DNA of 64,000 nucleotides, taken from NCBI GenBank assembly GCA_021464245.1, contig JADCRB010000035.1:1880793-1944792 (forward strand), written 5' to 3'. Below the pieces are notes generated by a model. The model searched no databases and was not told the DNA's origin. It worked only from the letters and a program-made list of their open reading frames with translations. Shown piece after piece: positions 49,766 to 61,347 of this stretch. A program made the position numbers and the translations under genes. This DNA comes from Carallia brachiata (lineage: Eukaryota > Streptophyta > Magnoliopsida > Malpighiales > Rhizophoraceae). Each line of letters begins with the position of its first letter. The stretch's first letter is position 1.

Positions 49766-50871
49766 CATATAATAGTTATCCATTGGAAAAACCAAAGTTC
49801 TATCTTCAAAGGACTAGGTAGGAGTATTATTAGAAAGACCGTCTTAAACAAGAAACTTTTGTATAGAGTAGATGATTACTTACTGACTTATTAGTTACTT
49901 CATACCCCAACATCCAGGTTTGCTTTGGGGTATATAATATTAAAGTTATTGTACTTTATATGATAGTTTACTTTGTACATTTGACACGCATCTCAGATTC
50001 ACTTTCAACTTTGCAACTAGTAGGAACCCCAAATTTGAACAAATTTCGTCAAAATATTCTTTATTTTATATGTCCGTCCATCCATATATTCTCTTCCATT
50101 TAAAAATCCGTAACCAAATAACTTCACTGTACTCCCATTACAAGCTTGCATATTTGATTAATGTTGCCATTGTTTTTTTTGTTTTTTTTTTTTGCCTTTT
50201 TCGATGGTCACTAACTTGCATTTTGACTAAAATATCATGGGGGTTAGTCCATTAATCAGCTACTAATAATTCAGGAATTTTTTTTAAAAAAAAAAAAGGG
50301 GGAAAACAAAAGTACTGCCAAAATCATTAACCAATCAGGCCGTTAGACTGGGAATCTTAGGGGACCCTGCAGTTATGACACACACATAAATGATAAACCT
50401 GCCCAAATAAAAGATGACAACAAAAGAAAAGAAGCCAACAAGACACACCTTGTATTAGACCCATGCTTTTTAAGTAGAGAAATATTAAATAATTATATTT
50501 TAATATAAATAAAATGATATAAATTATTTAATAATTAAAATTTAAAAAAATAATAAAAAATTATTAAATATCATTAAATGAATTACGTAATTACTTTATT
50601 ACCACTTAAAATTAAATTACATTGTAAAACTCTTTTAAATAGGTAAATATATAACTATACCTTAAATAATAATAATAACAACTTACTTCAATCCAATGAC
50701 ATTGAATTTTTTTCTTTATTATTTTTTATTTATTTAATTATTTATATCACTTTTATTACTATTTTAAAGTCATTTTTATAAAACTAAAACAAAATTTTGC
50801 TAATTTTAATTTTTTTTAGTACACATTATTGAATAATAAGATTTATATATCAAATTAAAATATAAATTTAA

Positions 50872-50922
50872 TACTATTTAATATTTTTCTTTTTCTTTGG
50901 CCCTACTATTTAATATTTTTCT
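50872..50922. repeat. Micro-duplication around TTTTCTTTGGCCC filler
   Basis: TACTATTTAATATTTTTCT (19 bases) occurs identically at 50872-50890 and 50904-50922, offset 32. The 13-base filler is T-rich and ends in GGCCC, similar to the T12GGGCC filler at 63825-63842. Confidence 0.85.
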
Positions 50923-51179
50923 GTTGTGTCCGTGAGTAAATTTTTCGTGTCCCTAAAACCTTTGCTAGTTCAACCATAACTAAAATCACTTAAAATTGTA
51001 ATTTAATAGTAGATTAGTATATTTTTATGTTGATAATACAGATTCGAGTTCTTGTACTCGTATCCTTTTTGACAAATATTGAGTGGCTCCTAAAAATGAC
51101 GAAAGTCTGTGGCACAACATTGAGTTTCAGTCTCGGTAATCACTATAATCTCCAGCAGTAGATTCACGCTCCGTCTCAC

Positions 51180-51290
51180 TAGTATTCAGATAATAGGTCT
51201 GTCCCTATAAGAGTAGTTAAATAAGACAGTGACAAACGAAAATTATTAAAATGTTAATCTATAAATTTAATAATTGATATATTAACCAAA
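51180..51290 (+). repeat. Dispersed repeat family, copy 1
   Basis: The segment CTATAAGAGTAGTTAAAT... ACGAAAATTATT... followed by ATAAATTTAATAATTGATA aligns with a second copy near 61500, which reads CTATAAGAATAGTTAAAT and later ATAAATGTAATAACTGATA. Similarity appears to continue upstream around ACTAGTATT/ACTAATATT. The two are old, diverged copies of one interspersed element whose type I cannot tell. Confidence 0.55.
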
Positions 51291-51481
51291 AAAATTTTTC
51301 TGGTAAAAAAAAAATCATAAACAAACGTAACCCAAACTGAGAGATTAACCACCTAATAATCGACATATTATCTCGTGCTAAACCCACCTTTGGGTGGGTG
51401 AGGGAAACTTATTGCATTTCTCTTCTGTATATCCTCTCACACACACGTCAAGAAGCTTTCTTTTGGTCTACCAATCACCAA

Positions 51482-51496
51482 ATGGTGAAAGAATGA
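51482..51496 (+). promoter_or_regulatory. Four-codon upstream ORF overlapping the TBL start codon
   Basis: The first ATG before the TBL frame (51482) opens ATG GTG AAA GAA TGA. Its stop codon (51494-51496) overlaps the TBL start ATG (51493-51495) as ATGA. The upstream ATG has C at -3 and G at +4; the main ATG has A at -3. Whether it lies in the mature transcript depends on the unseen transcription start. If it does, it could tune translation by leaky scanning or by termination and re-initiation. Confidence 0.5.
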
Positions 51497-54400
51497 GGTC
51501 TGATTTCAGCCCATTTTCGATCACCAAACACAATCATGTCTTAGTAAAGTTTGCCATCTCCCTTCTTTTGATGGGTCTCGCTTTTCGCTTGTTAATCTCC
51601 GATTCATTCAGATTCTCCCCATTTGTAGAGACGCAGCAAACCATTGCAGCAGAGACTAAAACAGAGTCTCCAGCGCCTTCTCTGCCTATTCAAGACCACC
51701 CTGTCGCTAATCACTCTCTCACTGATGGAAACTCCCGAGCTTCAAAGCCTGGTAAAGAAGCCTTTTTTACGTTTTCATTTTCCTCTTATACATTGATGCA
51801 TGCACGAATTAGAAAATGCAAATCTAAAAAAAATAATAATGGGGATTTCTGTTTTCTAATGTCTTTCATTCTTTTAAAATCTTCTTTTCCATTATATCTG
51901 AGGATGGATGCCTGTGTTTTTATACACTATTTCAGCTAGATATACAGTTCAAACCCCACATGTATTCGCCATTGCTTTTATGTTTTTATGAGATCCTCGA
52001 CATACATATGGTTTGTTTGTCGGATTATGTTTCTGGACAGTTCGTACTATCTCTCAGTTTGTTCTATTTGCTGATAACATTTTTCCTAGTACATGGGTTG
52101 GTCCATCCAGATTGGCCAATTTAAACAGCTATTTGTTGGCATCAATATGTTCAATTGTTGGCTATGCTGACATCAGACAATTGGAGCTTGGCATCAGAGA
52201 ATTGTGTCTGTCCTTTTCTTTTTTGTTTTTTTTTTGTTTTTCTTTTTGCAATGCCATGCTGATTTTGATTTGCAAAGTTAGTTTAGTTGCAGGAAGTTGT
52301 GACTTGTTCACGGGAGATTGGATACGGGACCCTTCAGGCCCATTTTATACCAACCAGAGCTGCCTCGCGATTGAGGGTCATCAAAATTGTATGAGAAATG
52401 GAAGACCTGATTCAGGCTACCTCTACTGGAGGTGGAGTCCCCGGGACTGTAACTTACCCAGATTCAATCCTCAAAGATTTCTTGATCTGATGAGGAATAA
52501 ATCATGGGGCTTTATTGGTGACTCGATTTCTCGCAACCATGTACAGTCACTACTTTGCAGTCTTTCCCAGGTAAATCTTTAAGTTCAAGAAAATTCTGTA
52601 GGCTTAGCCATGAACATTGCTTGGCCGAGTTTTCTCCCAGAACTGGTGCCATTTATTTCCTATGAATTTCAGCCCTCTAAAGTCTAATCATCATTTTATG
52701 CGTTGCGCCTTTTTCATTTGGAGTTTAAAAAGTTTTTAAGCCTTAAGTTAAATATAGTTGGAGTAGAAGCGAAGTTTCGTTTGACTATAATGATGGGCTG
52801 AAGATTGAGCCAACTTTTTACCTGAGAGAATTGTTTGGTGATAGCCCTGTGGACTGGCCAACGTTTTAGGAATTTTTGGGAATTTCTGCAATCTCATGAT
52901 AGAGTGACTGGCCACTAGAAAAAGTGCCATGCATTCCCATTTCCAAACTCTCTAGGTCACTCCTGTATGCACTTCTGCACTGATTATCGTGGGGCAGGAG
53001 AGCTCCTGTTTCTTGCTTAAGGCTTATTGTTGGCAAAAAATTTGAGTTTTATTTTTTATGAATATATTAATCATTGTTAAATCCACTTAAATTCTCATCT
53101 CTTTTAAGTGATGCTTCTCTTCCACCGTATGATTGTCAATAAACCATCTTTCTTGATTTAGCTGTACAAGTACTTGGAGAACTGCTTTCAAGAGGTTGCT
53201 GAGACTCCTTATTTTTTTACCTTTGCTGGTTTTAGTCTTATGCAATCAACAAAGGACTTGCTTTAATGTCTGGGCTTCTTACAATCCACAGAAACTTTTT
53301 TCATTCATGTCCAAGCCCATAGCCAATTGGGTCAGCTGAATATCAACTGCATAAGAAAACCCTATTGTAAATCCTTAGTGGTCTGTATGTGCTCCCTAAC
53401 CTTAGGCTGAAGACACCCCTTCTACCTTTAAACTTTTATTGATGAAAAAAAGAATATGCCAAACTGAGCACCATCAACCATGACAGATTTTTGTTGATAA
53501 TAACTTCAGCCCCAGATCCAGACCCCACCATAGTACTTACAGTCCCCACATTTAACAAACTTCCGTAAGGAAATGAGACACTAGGACCTACTGCAACCTT
53601 CCATGTTGTGTGATCTTGCTGTCTGTGTTTTGTTATCTAGCTTTGTGTTCTACTCAGATTCCAAGTATTTGGCCCCATCACCGATAACCGAGAAACTGAC
53701 CAATTGCTTTTAGCTGTTTCTGTCCCATAGGTGGAGAAAGCCATTGAGGTGTACCACGATGAGGAATATAGATCAAAAATATGGCACTTTCCATCTCACA
53801 ACTTCACTCTTTCGGTAATTTGGACCCCATTCCTCCTCAAAGCAGATATATTTGAAGACATGAATGGAGTGTCCTCTTCAGAAATTCAGCTTCATCTAGA
53901 TAAATTGGATGAAAAATGGACTGATGAATACGAGAAATTTGACTATGTAGTGATTGCCGGCGGCAAGTGGTTTCTCAAAACTGCAATATACTATGAAAAT
54001 AACGTGGTTACGGGCTGTCATTACTGCCCTGGAAAGAACCTGACGGAGCTGGGATTTGACCATGCATATCGCAAAGCACTACAGCTGATTCTTAAGTTCA
54101 CTGGTCAATCTGGTCACAAAGCTTTTGTTTTCATCAGAACAACGACGCCAGACCATTTTGAGAATGGAGAATGGTTCAGTGGAGGGACTTGCAACAGAAC
54201 AATGCCCTTTAAAGAAACTGAGGTGAACATGACCGATGTCGACATAATCATGCGTAATATAGAGTTGGAAGAATATGGGAAGGCTGCCATGTTAGGGTCT
54301 AGAAATGGAGTAACTTTGAAACTGCTGGACACAACACGGCTTTCCTTGTTAAGGCCAGATGGGCATCCTGGACCCTACAGGACCTTTCAGCCCTTTGCAG

Positions 54401-54516
54401 AGGACATGAACGCGAAAGTTCAGAATGATTGTTTGCATTGGTGCTTGCCAGGACCAATAGATTCTTGGAATGATTTGGTGATGGCGATGGTAGTAAATGA
54501 TGGTACTCATCGATGA
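51493..54516 (+). CDS. TBL: TRICHOME BIREFRINGENCE-LIKE (TBL) polysaccharide O-acetyltransferase, 440 aa, three exons
   Basis: Exons are 51493-51751, 52293-52570 and 53731-54516. Introns of 541 and 1,160 bases begin GT and end AG; the joins keep frame (phase 1, then phase 0). The protein has a type II anchor (about residues 17-36, hydrophobic), a Ser/Pro/Thr-rich stem (to ~86), then the TBL/PMR5 N-terminal region ([11 protein letters not shown] from 89; Cys-rich) and the DUF231-type acyl-esterase region. The GDSI motif is at 162-165 (Ser164, nucleophile) and DCLHWCLPG starts at 412, giving Asp412 and His415. TBL proteins are Golgi enzymes that transfer acetyl groups to wall polysaccharides such as xylan, mannan or xyloglucan; the substrate here cannot be told. 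The ATG at 51493 is the first one in frame. The length is normal and no key residue is missing. Confidence 0.93.
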
Positions 54517-55520
54517 TGAGTAGAGATGTCTCTTTATCTTTTTCTGATGATATTAAGAAGCTTGGCCGGGTAATTTTTTAACTAAAGAGTGAAGCAGCTG
54601 CTGGAAACAGCGAAGAATCAACAGAACCATCTTTCATGGCTTTTGAGCCGCAGATGCATCGCAATTTGTACGGGTGGAAATGGAAGGTTTCATACGAGAA
54701 CTGACCCTCATTCTTTAAAAATTCGAAACTCTGTGATTCAAGGCTATGCGTTTTCCCTTTGTTTTATTGCAAACTTAAATTTAGTCGCTTCTGCAACTAA
54801 GGGCCCATGTCTGAAGCTGCAGCTCAAAATGATGGTCCACGAAAACGTATTTGGCACCCTCCTTTTCCATCGCAAACGGCCAATCCTCTTACCTCCTGTC
54901 TCTCCCCAAAGAACAACAAGCTTACATTACATCCGAAAAACAAGTGCCCACCATTCCATTCTTCTCGGCTGATCGTCGTGGATCTGGCTTCATTTGCGGG
55001 GAATTAGAAGTTGTCTTCTGCAAAATTAAGATTACATATCAAAGGTCGTTGAGCAGAATACAATGACTCACCAAGTATTTAACAATAAACTACCCAGCAG
55101 CTAACTTAAGTGAATAAAGATACAAAGGGCAGGACAGGAATAAAAACATTGTTAATCTATAAGCTCCATGTCTTAGTATGGAGCTGCCCAACGTCTTACT
55201 TTCCGGAAAAATTAAAAATTATCTGCATAATTTCCAAGGTATCCAACTCGGTTTGTGTTATGAGAAAATTTGATGATGAAATATATGATTGAATCAGAAC
55301 AAAAGTATTGCAACCTTTTTAGGCCTGAAATACAGTTCATATTACGCAAGAGAACAGAAGTTCAAAAAAAGCGCACATGGTGTTTTGGGAATTAGAGGAA
55401 GCCAGAAAAGAAAGAGCTTGTACTTTCTCATACGGAAAATTGGCGACGACCACAATGGCAGCGATCCCCCCCTAAAACGCTTGCAGCCCCGTCAACGGAG
55501 CGACGGAGTGACTTAATTTT
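54517..55520 (+). other. TBL 3' flank and an unassigned GC-richer stretch
   Basis: The first few hundred bases are probably TBL 3' UTR; AATAAA-type signals occur near 55084 and 55112. Several short overlapping frames exist on both strands (for example 54807-55007 plus), none with a recognisable domain and none long enough to choose. A GC-richer patch at 55430-55510 has an open minus-strand frame with a hydrophobic stretch (see findings). No gene is called. Confidence 0.5.
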
Positions 55521-55563
55521 ATAAAATGTTTTTTTCCAAAAATGACTTAATTCTATAAAAATG
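55509..55563. repeat. Micro-duplication around a T-rich filler
   Basis: TGACTTAATTTTATAAAATG (55509-55528) and TGACTTAATTCTATAAAAATG (55543-55563) are near-identical, offset 34. The filler has seven T, then CC, then five A. The copies have diverged slightly, so this is an older example of the class. Confidence 0.75.
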
Positions 55564-56602
55564 TAAGGCCTATTTTTATAAAAATATATTTTTAGTGGAT
55601 GAATTTTATAATATTTTTTTTTATTTTCCTAGATAGTTCATTAGTTGAGAGATTGGAGAAAATGAGAGAAGAATTGAAGTTTAAACTTCAGATCCCCTCA
55701 TTTAAAATTATTATTTTCAATCATCTCAATTATTATTGAGTGTTTCATAATATTTTTTTTTTAGTAGAGTGGCATGGTGATTAAATTAAAGCAAAACGGA
55801 AAGGTAGCCGGCATGAGTTGATACGTTTGGACCGGCCACCAAACGAAACTGAAGTTGACTAAATTAATTATAACAAATCAAAATTGAGTGATGAAAAAAA
55901 TAAGTGATAAGTTGAGTTATGATTTATGTAAATTCTCCGTAGTATTAGTACAAGTTTTTCAAAAATGGGATTCGTCTTATACTTTTACTATTGTTTTTTT
56001 TAAAAAAATTTTATTTATCACTTTTCTGCTATTAAACACCAATATCTCAAAATTATATTAAATTTTAATTAATTTTATTCGAGCTAAAAAAATTCATTAA
56101 AAAAATAAAATTCTTTTAATTCTTGTTTTATATAAAACTCAAATTTGATAACTTATTTAAAAAAAATTAAATTCCAATCACTTAATCTTTCAGGGCATTT
56201 ATCACTTTTCATTTAACACTAGGCAAGCCACTCCTAAACAAGACCTAAAGTAAAACAAACCTCAACATATTATAATAAAAGGACACAAAAAAAAAGAAAA
56301 GTTTAAAATCTTAATTAATTATTTTTATTATTCAATAGCAACATATAATAAGTTCAAACAATTGTAACTGGAGACCGACCGCCGACTCACCTTTCAGTCA
56401 ACGAAAGAAAAATGTTACAAGGACAGGCAGCGAGACAGGGGATTGACAGCCAGGCTTTTTTTTTTTTTTTTAATGATATTTGTGTGTATATTTTATCTTA
56501 TCTATGATATTTATGTAATTTTATTTTCAAAAGCTGAGCCATCTCCACAGTAACCATCGCTGCATCTGTTTTCTCAGCCTGCCGAGGTTGCAACTTGGAA
56601 TA
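55564..56602. other. AT-rich region upstream of the UGT72-like gene
   Basis: No gene seen. The DNA is AT-rich, with a T17 run near 56457-56473. Around 55880-56230 there are partly complementary words (AAGTGATAAG against TTATCACTTTTC) that could be an eroded inverted-repeat element. The UGT promoter and 5' UTR are expected in the last few hundred bases; no clear TATA box was identified. Confidence 0.5.
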
Positions 56603-58012
56603 ATGGCCAGTAAGCCCCGTGTGGCCTTCGTACCTACTCCCGGGATGGGTCATCTCATTCCCCTCGTCGAGCTAGCTAAACGACTCGTTCTCAGCCACGG
56701 CCTGTCGGCTACTTTTATCGTCCCCTCAGCAGGGCCGCCACCAAAGGCCCAGATGGAGATCCTTGAATCCCTCCCAGATGGCACCAACTATATTCTTTTG
56801 CCTCCCGTCAGCTTTGACGATTTGACTGAAAATACCAAGCCAGAAACCCAAATAGTTCTCACTCTAACTCGCTCAATTTCAGGGGTACGCCATGCGCTCC
56901 AGTCACTAGTTGAAAGTACCAAGTTAGTGGCTTTGGTTATCGATCTTTTTGGGACTGATTTGTTTGACATAACCGTAGAATTCAAAGTTCCGGTATACAT
57001 ATTTTTCTCACCCTCCGGACTGGCTCTGGCATCGGTGTTTTATCTAGAAAAGCTGGATAGCGTTGTTTCGTGTGAGTACAGAGACATTCCAGAGCCGCTA
57101 ATGATACCAGGCTCTAGAATCCCTGTCCACGGAAGAGATCTACCGGACATGGTCCAAGATCGCAAGGATGAAGCCTACCAGAAGTTTCTTCTTCTTGCGA
57201 AACGACATCACTTAGCGGAGGGTATCCTATTAAACTGCTTTGCGGACTTGGAGCCGGAGGTAGTACGAGTCTTGCAAGAGCAAGAAGGTTCCAATAACCC
57301 ACCCATCTATCCAATCGGACCCATGATCCAAGCTGGTTCGAGTTACAAGGATGATGGGTGTCTTAAATGGTTGGATGATCAGCCAGGGGGTTCTGTTTTG
57401 TTTGTGTCTTTTGGGAGTGGTGGGACACTGTCTTTAGAGCAGCTAACTGAATTGGCCATGGGCCTGGAAATGAGTGGTCAAAGGTTTCTATGGGTTGTAA
57501 GGAGCCCGGACGACAAATCAGCCAACGCCTCCTACTTCAGTGTCGAAAGTCACAAAGACCCTTTTGCTTTCTTGCCAAAAGAATTTGTTGATGGGATTAA
57601 AGAGCGAGGCCTACTGGTGCCATCTTGGGCGCCACAAATTCAGGTCCTTAGTCATATCTCGACCGGCGGGTACTTGACCCACTGTGGCTGGAATTCAACA
57701 CTAGAGAGCATCGTTCATGGGGTGCCGTTAATTGCTTGGCCACTCTATGCAGAGCAAAAGTTGAACGCCGTATTGTTAACTGAGGACTTGCAGGTGGCTT
57801 TGAGGCCAAAGGCTGACGAAAACGGATTAGTGGGGCGAAAGGAGATTGCAAGAGTTGTGAAAAGTTTGATGCAAGATGAAGAAGGGGCGAGAGTTCGGGA
57901 TCGAATGAGCAGGCTAAAGGACGCTGCAGCGAAGGCAGTCGGCCGAGATGGTTCTTCCACCAAGTCACTCTGCGAAGTGGTGGCTAAGTGGAATGAATCA
58001 ATAGGAAGTTAA
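56603..58012 (+). CDS. UGT72: UDP-glycosyltransferase of family UGT72 (hydroquinone/phenylpropanoid glucosyltransferase-like), 469 aa
   Basis: An intact intronless frame. The ATG at 56603 sits in a favourable context (A at -3, G at +4); a longer frame upstream has no ATG. Residues 11-28 carry PTPGMGHLIPLVELAKRL with the catalytic His17, and VIDLFGTD places the partner Asp at 114. The 44-residue PSPG box spans 342-385, from WAPQ through HCGWNS to the final Gln385, the residue usually associated with UDP-glucose use. The VIDLFGTD segment and the PGMGHLIP start are typical of UGT72. Members glucosylate small phenolics in the cytosol: monolignols, hydroquinone, coumarate-type compounds, and some chlorinated phenols. 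The true acceptor cannot be read from sequence. The length is normal and no frameshift is seen. Confidence 0.97.
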   Translation: MASKPRVAFVPTPGMGHLIPLVELAKRLVLSHGLSATFIVPSAGPPPKAQMEILESLPDGTNYILLPPVSFDDLTENTKPETQIVLTLTRSISGVRHALQSLVESTKLVALVIDLFGTDLFDITVEFKVPVYIFFSPSGLALASVFYLEKLDSVVSCEYRDIPEPLMIPGSRIPVHGRDLPDMVQDRKDEAYQKFLLLAKRHHLAEGILLNCFADLEPEVVRVLQEQEGSNNPPIYPIGPMIQAGSSYKDDGCLKWLDDQPGGSVLFVSFGSGGTLSLEQLTELAMGLEMSGQRFLWVVRSPDDKSANASYFSVESHKDPFAFLPKEFVDGIKERGLLVPSWAPQIQVLSHISTGGYLTHCGWNSTLESIVHGVPLIAWPLYAEQKLNAVLLTEDLQVALRPKADENGLVGRKEIARVVKSLMQDEEGARVRDRMSRLKDAAAKAVGRDGSSTKSLCEVVAKWNESIGS

Positions 58013-59995
58013 CTATCTCCTGTATCAATGGTAACTAATTCATCATCCGTTTAGTCTCTTTTGGTTTTGGTGCTCCCTAGTTCCTGCATTGAACATCTAA
58101 CAAAGTTAAGAATAATTCAAAACCATATTGCGTGTTATGTGAAAATTTATCCGTAGATTTCATCCGAATTGGATCCTTCTATGATATACATTGACTCCCA
58201 TTATGATGTCAATTATCGGAATTGCAATATTGTTGCAAAGGTTTCCACAAAACGGTTAGATCACCATGACGGAGTAATCGGGTAAACCATTCCCAATAAA
58301 AATTGCACTCCTCCTACGTTTAGACTTTTAATATTTAATTATTAGTTTCTTCGTTTTGTAGCAATATGTTTCCCTTTTTTATTATGTTTTTTTTATATCA
58401 AATGAATATGCAGAGGAGTTGAAGACTTACCCAATATGGAACATTAGATGAAACGTTACGTCTAATGTGCTTACTCACATGCCACTGCACCGCACCTGCG
58501 TTTGTAATTGAAACCGAAATTTAGGATATTTCTATACAGTGGAACTCCAACAGTAGTAGTCTAATGGCAGAGTCAAATCACAAATGTTTCGCGTACCTAA
58601 AGGGAATCTAACTACTTGCGATACTGTGGACTCCATTAAAAACCAACTGCAATCTAAAAGGTATGGAACAGCTTCCTTCGCCTAACTGATTCCGTGGTCC
58701 ATGACCCACCAAAAAAAAAAAAGGGAGATAACCAAATTTAGAACTCTGAACAGCTACCTAGAGCGAATTCAAAGGTCCCTTTTCAGGAACACATATTTAG
58801 CTCTGTAATAAGGAGACTATTATCTTAAAGAGGAATTTTTTTTTTTTTGGGTGCAGTAGGACAAAACAAGATAAATCTATGCTTTCTTTAACTTTCGCTA
58901 ATATTTATTCAATTGACTGTTGAAATCTGGGAAGTCTTGGACGACAGATGGCCGCCGGTCTAGTCATACTTGCATATGATGGGCAGCTGCCGGCAATGCG
59001 ATGATGCTGGCTTATATCACTATAATAATGCGGAAATCTTACATGGTCATACTTAAAATGTGACTAAACACTATCTAAATTTATATTTTGTGTAATAAGA
59101 AATAGATTTTGTGTAAATATAATAATAAAAAGTGATGTAAATAAATATTACTGTTTTTTTATTTATATTTTTTAATTTTAGTTGCACATAATGTACTCAC
59201 TGATGCTCAAATTATATGATATCTAGCTATTATTTAGCCAAATGCATTTGACCGTGTAACGAAGCTGATAATAATAATGCTTGCTTATATAAAGAGTTTA
59301 TTTTGCCTCGTGGCTGACATTTGGATAAGCATGCTCTTTTTATCATGTAAATAGTTCTTTTTTTTTTTCAAAAACAAACTCTATTTTTTTATTCAGACTA
59401 AAATTTAAATTTAAAATCTTCATATATCTGTTCTTACACACAAGTTGGTGTCTTGAACTATAAAAGTATCCAAATGATGGATCGTGAGGTTAATTTGTGC
59501 TCGAAAGTTTTTTTATTTAAAGAAAAAAAAAAACAAAAAAGAGCTACAGCCAAACCATAATTGAATGAGTTCAAGTGCTACTGTTCGTGGCCCAACAAAC
59601 TTTTTAACTCAAGCTGAATGTACTGGCCTTACAGAGAACCGCCAGACCCAGCTTAACGCCGTAGCCTATACCCAAAGAAGTGTTTCCAAAACATATAAAT
59701 TACAAATTTACAATTCAAATGAATTAAAATAATTGCGTTGGAAACCCACCCATAGATCTTGATATTAGTTGATACAAAAATAAAAAAATAAAAATCGCTG
59801 ACTGTTCTTTACCTATGAAAAATGAATATCCCATTGTTTTTGCACCCCAAGATATTTTAAGCTAAAATCTGTTCATATGATGGATGCCGAAAATGACAAA
59901 GTTGAGCCAGTAACCGCAAAGTCAATTTCATATTATTGCTCAAAAAGCCCCTTTTTTTTTATTCATTGTTTCGAAACTCCAACTCCAAACATTTC
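58013..59995. other. UGT 3' flank and intergenic DNA, no gene seen
   Basis: The UGT 3' UTR probably ends near the CAATAAAAATTG word at about 58294. Beyond it there is mixed AT-rich DNA with homopolymer runs near 58709 (A), 58838 (T, then GGG) and 59520 (A). No open frame with recognisable content was found. Confidence 0.55.
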
Positions 59996-60238
59996 GTTTT
60001 GGATTGTAAAAAATTATTTTAAAAAATTATAAGAAGTGAAAGTTGTGAAAAAAATAAAATAATTTGATTAGATAAGAATTATGTGAAAAAGAAAATAAGG
60101 ATAAAAAAATTGTGAGAAAATAATGTAAAAAAATAAAATTATTTGAATAAATAAAAAATATATATATAAATAATTAAAAAAATAAATAATATTTTTTTTC
60201 TTCCCACACTTTTTCCTTGTATTTTTACTAATCCAAAC
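59996..60238. mobile_element. MITE-like AT-rich element, ~243 bp
   Basis: The left end reads GTTTTGGATTGTAAAAA and the reverse complement of the right end reads GTTTGGATTAGTAAAAA. The inside is almost pure A/T and non-coding. The TTTGGATT-type ends are common among short plant inverted-repeat transposons. No clear target duplication was found. Confidence 0.45.
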
Positions 60239-60796
60239 AAGCAGCATGTTATTTCGTTAGAATCTCTTAAAAAAAGAAAAAGTAAGGAAAGAAAGTAATT
60301 GAATTGAGTGTTTGGATAAACCGAAGAAAGAAAACTAAATGAAAAGCAAGAAAAATCGGAAAGTGGGGCCCATTTCTCTTTGTTTCTCGTCATTATGGTG
60401 AGCAATGATGTGAAAATTGATTCAAAAATAAACAATGTTTAGATATTTACCTTATTATCCTGTGTACTTTTACGTTAGAGACTTTGTTTTTTTGTTGTCC
60501 TCTTATTTGATAGGGGCACAATTGCCTTTTTATATACATAAATTTTTTTGTCTTACATTTTCTCGCTATCTCTAAACAAATAATTTACTTTTTCATTACT
60601 TTCTTTTTCATCTATTTCTTATACATTTAAACAACTATAAAAAAATTATTTTTTTCAATTTATTTAATTTTTTACCACTTTTTTTCTTATATCTTTTTCA
60701 AATCTAAATACATTATAAGTTATAGTTCAAAGTTTTACCTGATCTCTTTAAGTTGCACCTTAGTAACAAGTCAACATAGATACGTTGGCGACTTAC
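60239..60796. other. Intergenic AT-rich DNA, no gene seen
   Basis: Pyrimidine-rich on the plus strand from about 60540 to 60720, with words such as CTCTAAACAAATAATTT that resemble eroded ends of TTTGGATT-type elements. The minus-strand frame at 60139-60435 overlaps the adjacent MITE and is spurious. Confidence 0.45.
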
Positions 60797-61347
60797 CCTC
60801 TGTTTGGCAAGCCGTTGGAAAGGGAAAAGAAAAGAAAATTGGTACTTTTAATCCACTTTCTCATGTTTGGTAGTACATGGAAAAGTAATGGAAAACTGAC
60901 AAAGATGTCCTGTCAAATCAGATTGGAAAATGAGAAGAAAAAAAAAAAAGTGTAATGATCAAAATACCATAGTATATTCTTTTTATTATAAAAATATTTT
61001 TTTAATTTTAATTTATTATTTAATTATTTATAAAGATATTTTTTAATGTATTTATATACTTTTTTAATTATTTTTTAATATAATTTAAATATAAAATTTT
61101 ATTTTTTTATTATTTTTTAACAACTTTTATTTATATAATAATAAGAGGGGTAATTTGATCATTTTATATTTTAAATATATCAATTCACTTTTTATTCACT
61201 TTCTTTTTATTTTCTTTCTCACATTTTTTCATCTATCTAAACAATGGATTCATTCATTTTTCTTTCTCACAACTTTCTTTTCTAATCATTTTCTTTTCTA
61301 ATCACTTTCTTTCTAATCAAAATCTTACTATCTAATCACACCCTTAA
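60797..61347. mobile_element. Possible non-autonomous DNA transposon, ~550 bp
   Basis: The left side starts ACCCTCTGTTTGGCAAG and is purine-rich (GGAAAAGAAAAGAAAATTGG); the right side is the pyrimidine-rich counterpart with TTTCTTTTCTAATCA repeated three times before CTAATCACACCCTTAAG. This layout, GGG/CCC-ended purine arm against pyrimidine arm, is usual in plant non-autonomous elements, but the extreme ends do not match base for base. The call is tentative. Confidence 0.35.

Larger units (their letters stand above)
49766..51392. other. AT-rich intergenic stretch upstream of the TBL gene
   Basis: No gene seen. It contains poly-T and poly-A runs near 50170 and 50285, a very AT-rich block at 50470-50890, one micro-duplication at 50872-50922, and one copy of a dispersed repeat near 51190. 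The TBL promoter must lie at its right end, but I see no decisive TATA box. Confidence 0.55.

Noticed and set aside
51394..51492. Upstream extension of the TBL frame
   Set aside because: The extension begins with GTG, not ATG; the first in-frame ATG is 51493, which places the membrane anchor normally.
56588..56602. Five-codon extension of the UGT frame
   Set aside because: It begins with TTG; the ATG at 56603 has a good context and fits the family N-terminus.
56788..57968. Minus-strand frames across the UGT gene
   Set aside because: Shadows of the plus-strand coding sequence.
58838..58870. T-run followed by GGGTGCAGTAGGAC as another micro-insertion
   Set aside because: Looks similar, but I could find no flanking duplication longer than about four bases.
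60139..60435. 98-codon minus-strand frame
   Set aside because: Low-complexity Phe/Leu/Ser/Ile content overlapping an AT-rich MITE.
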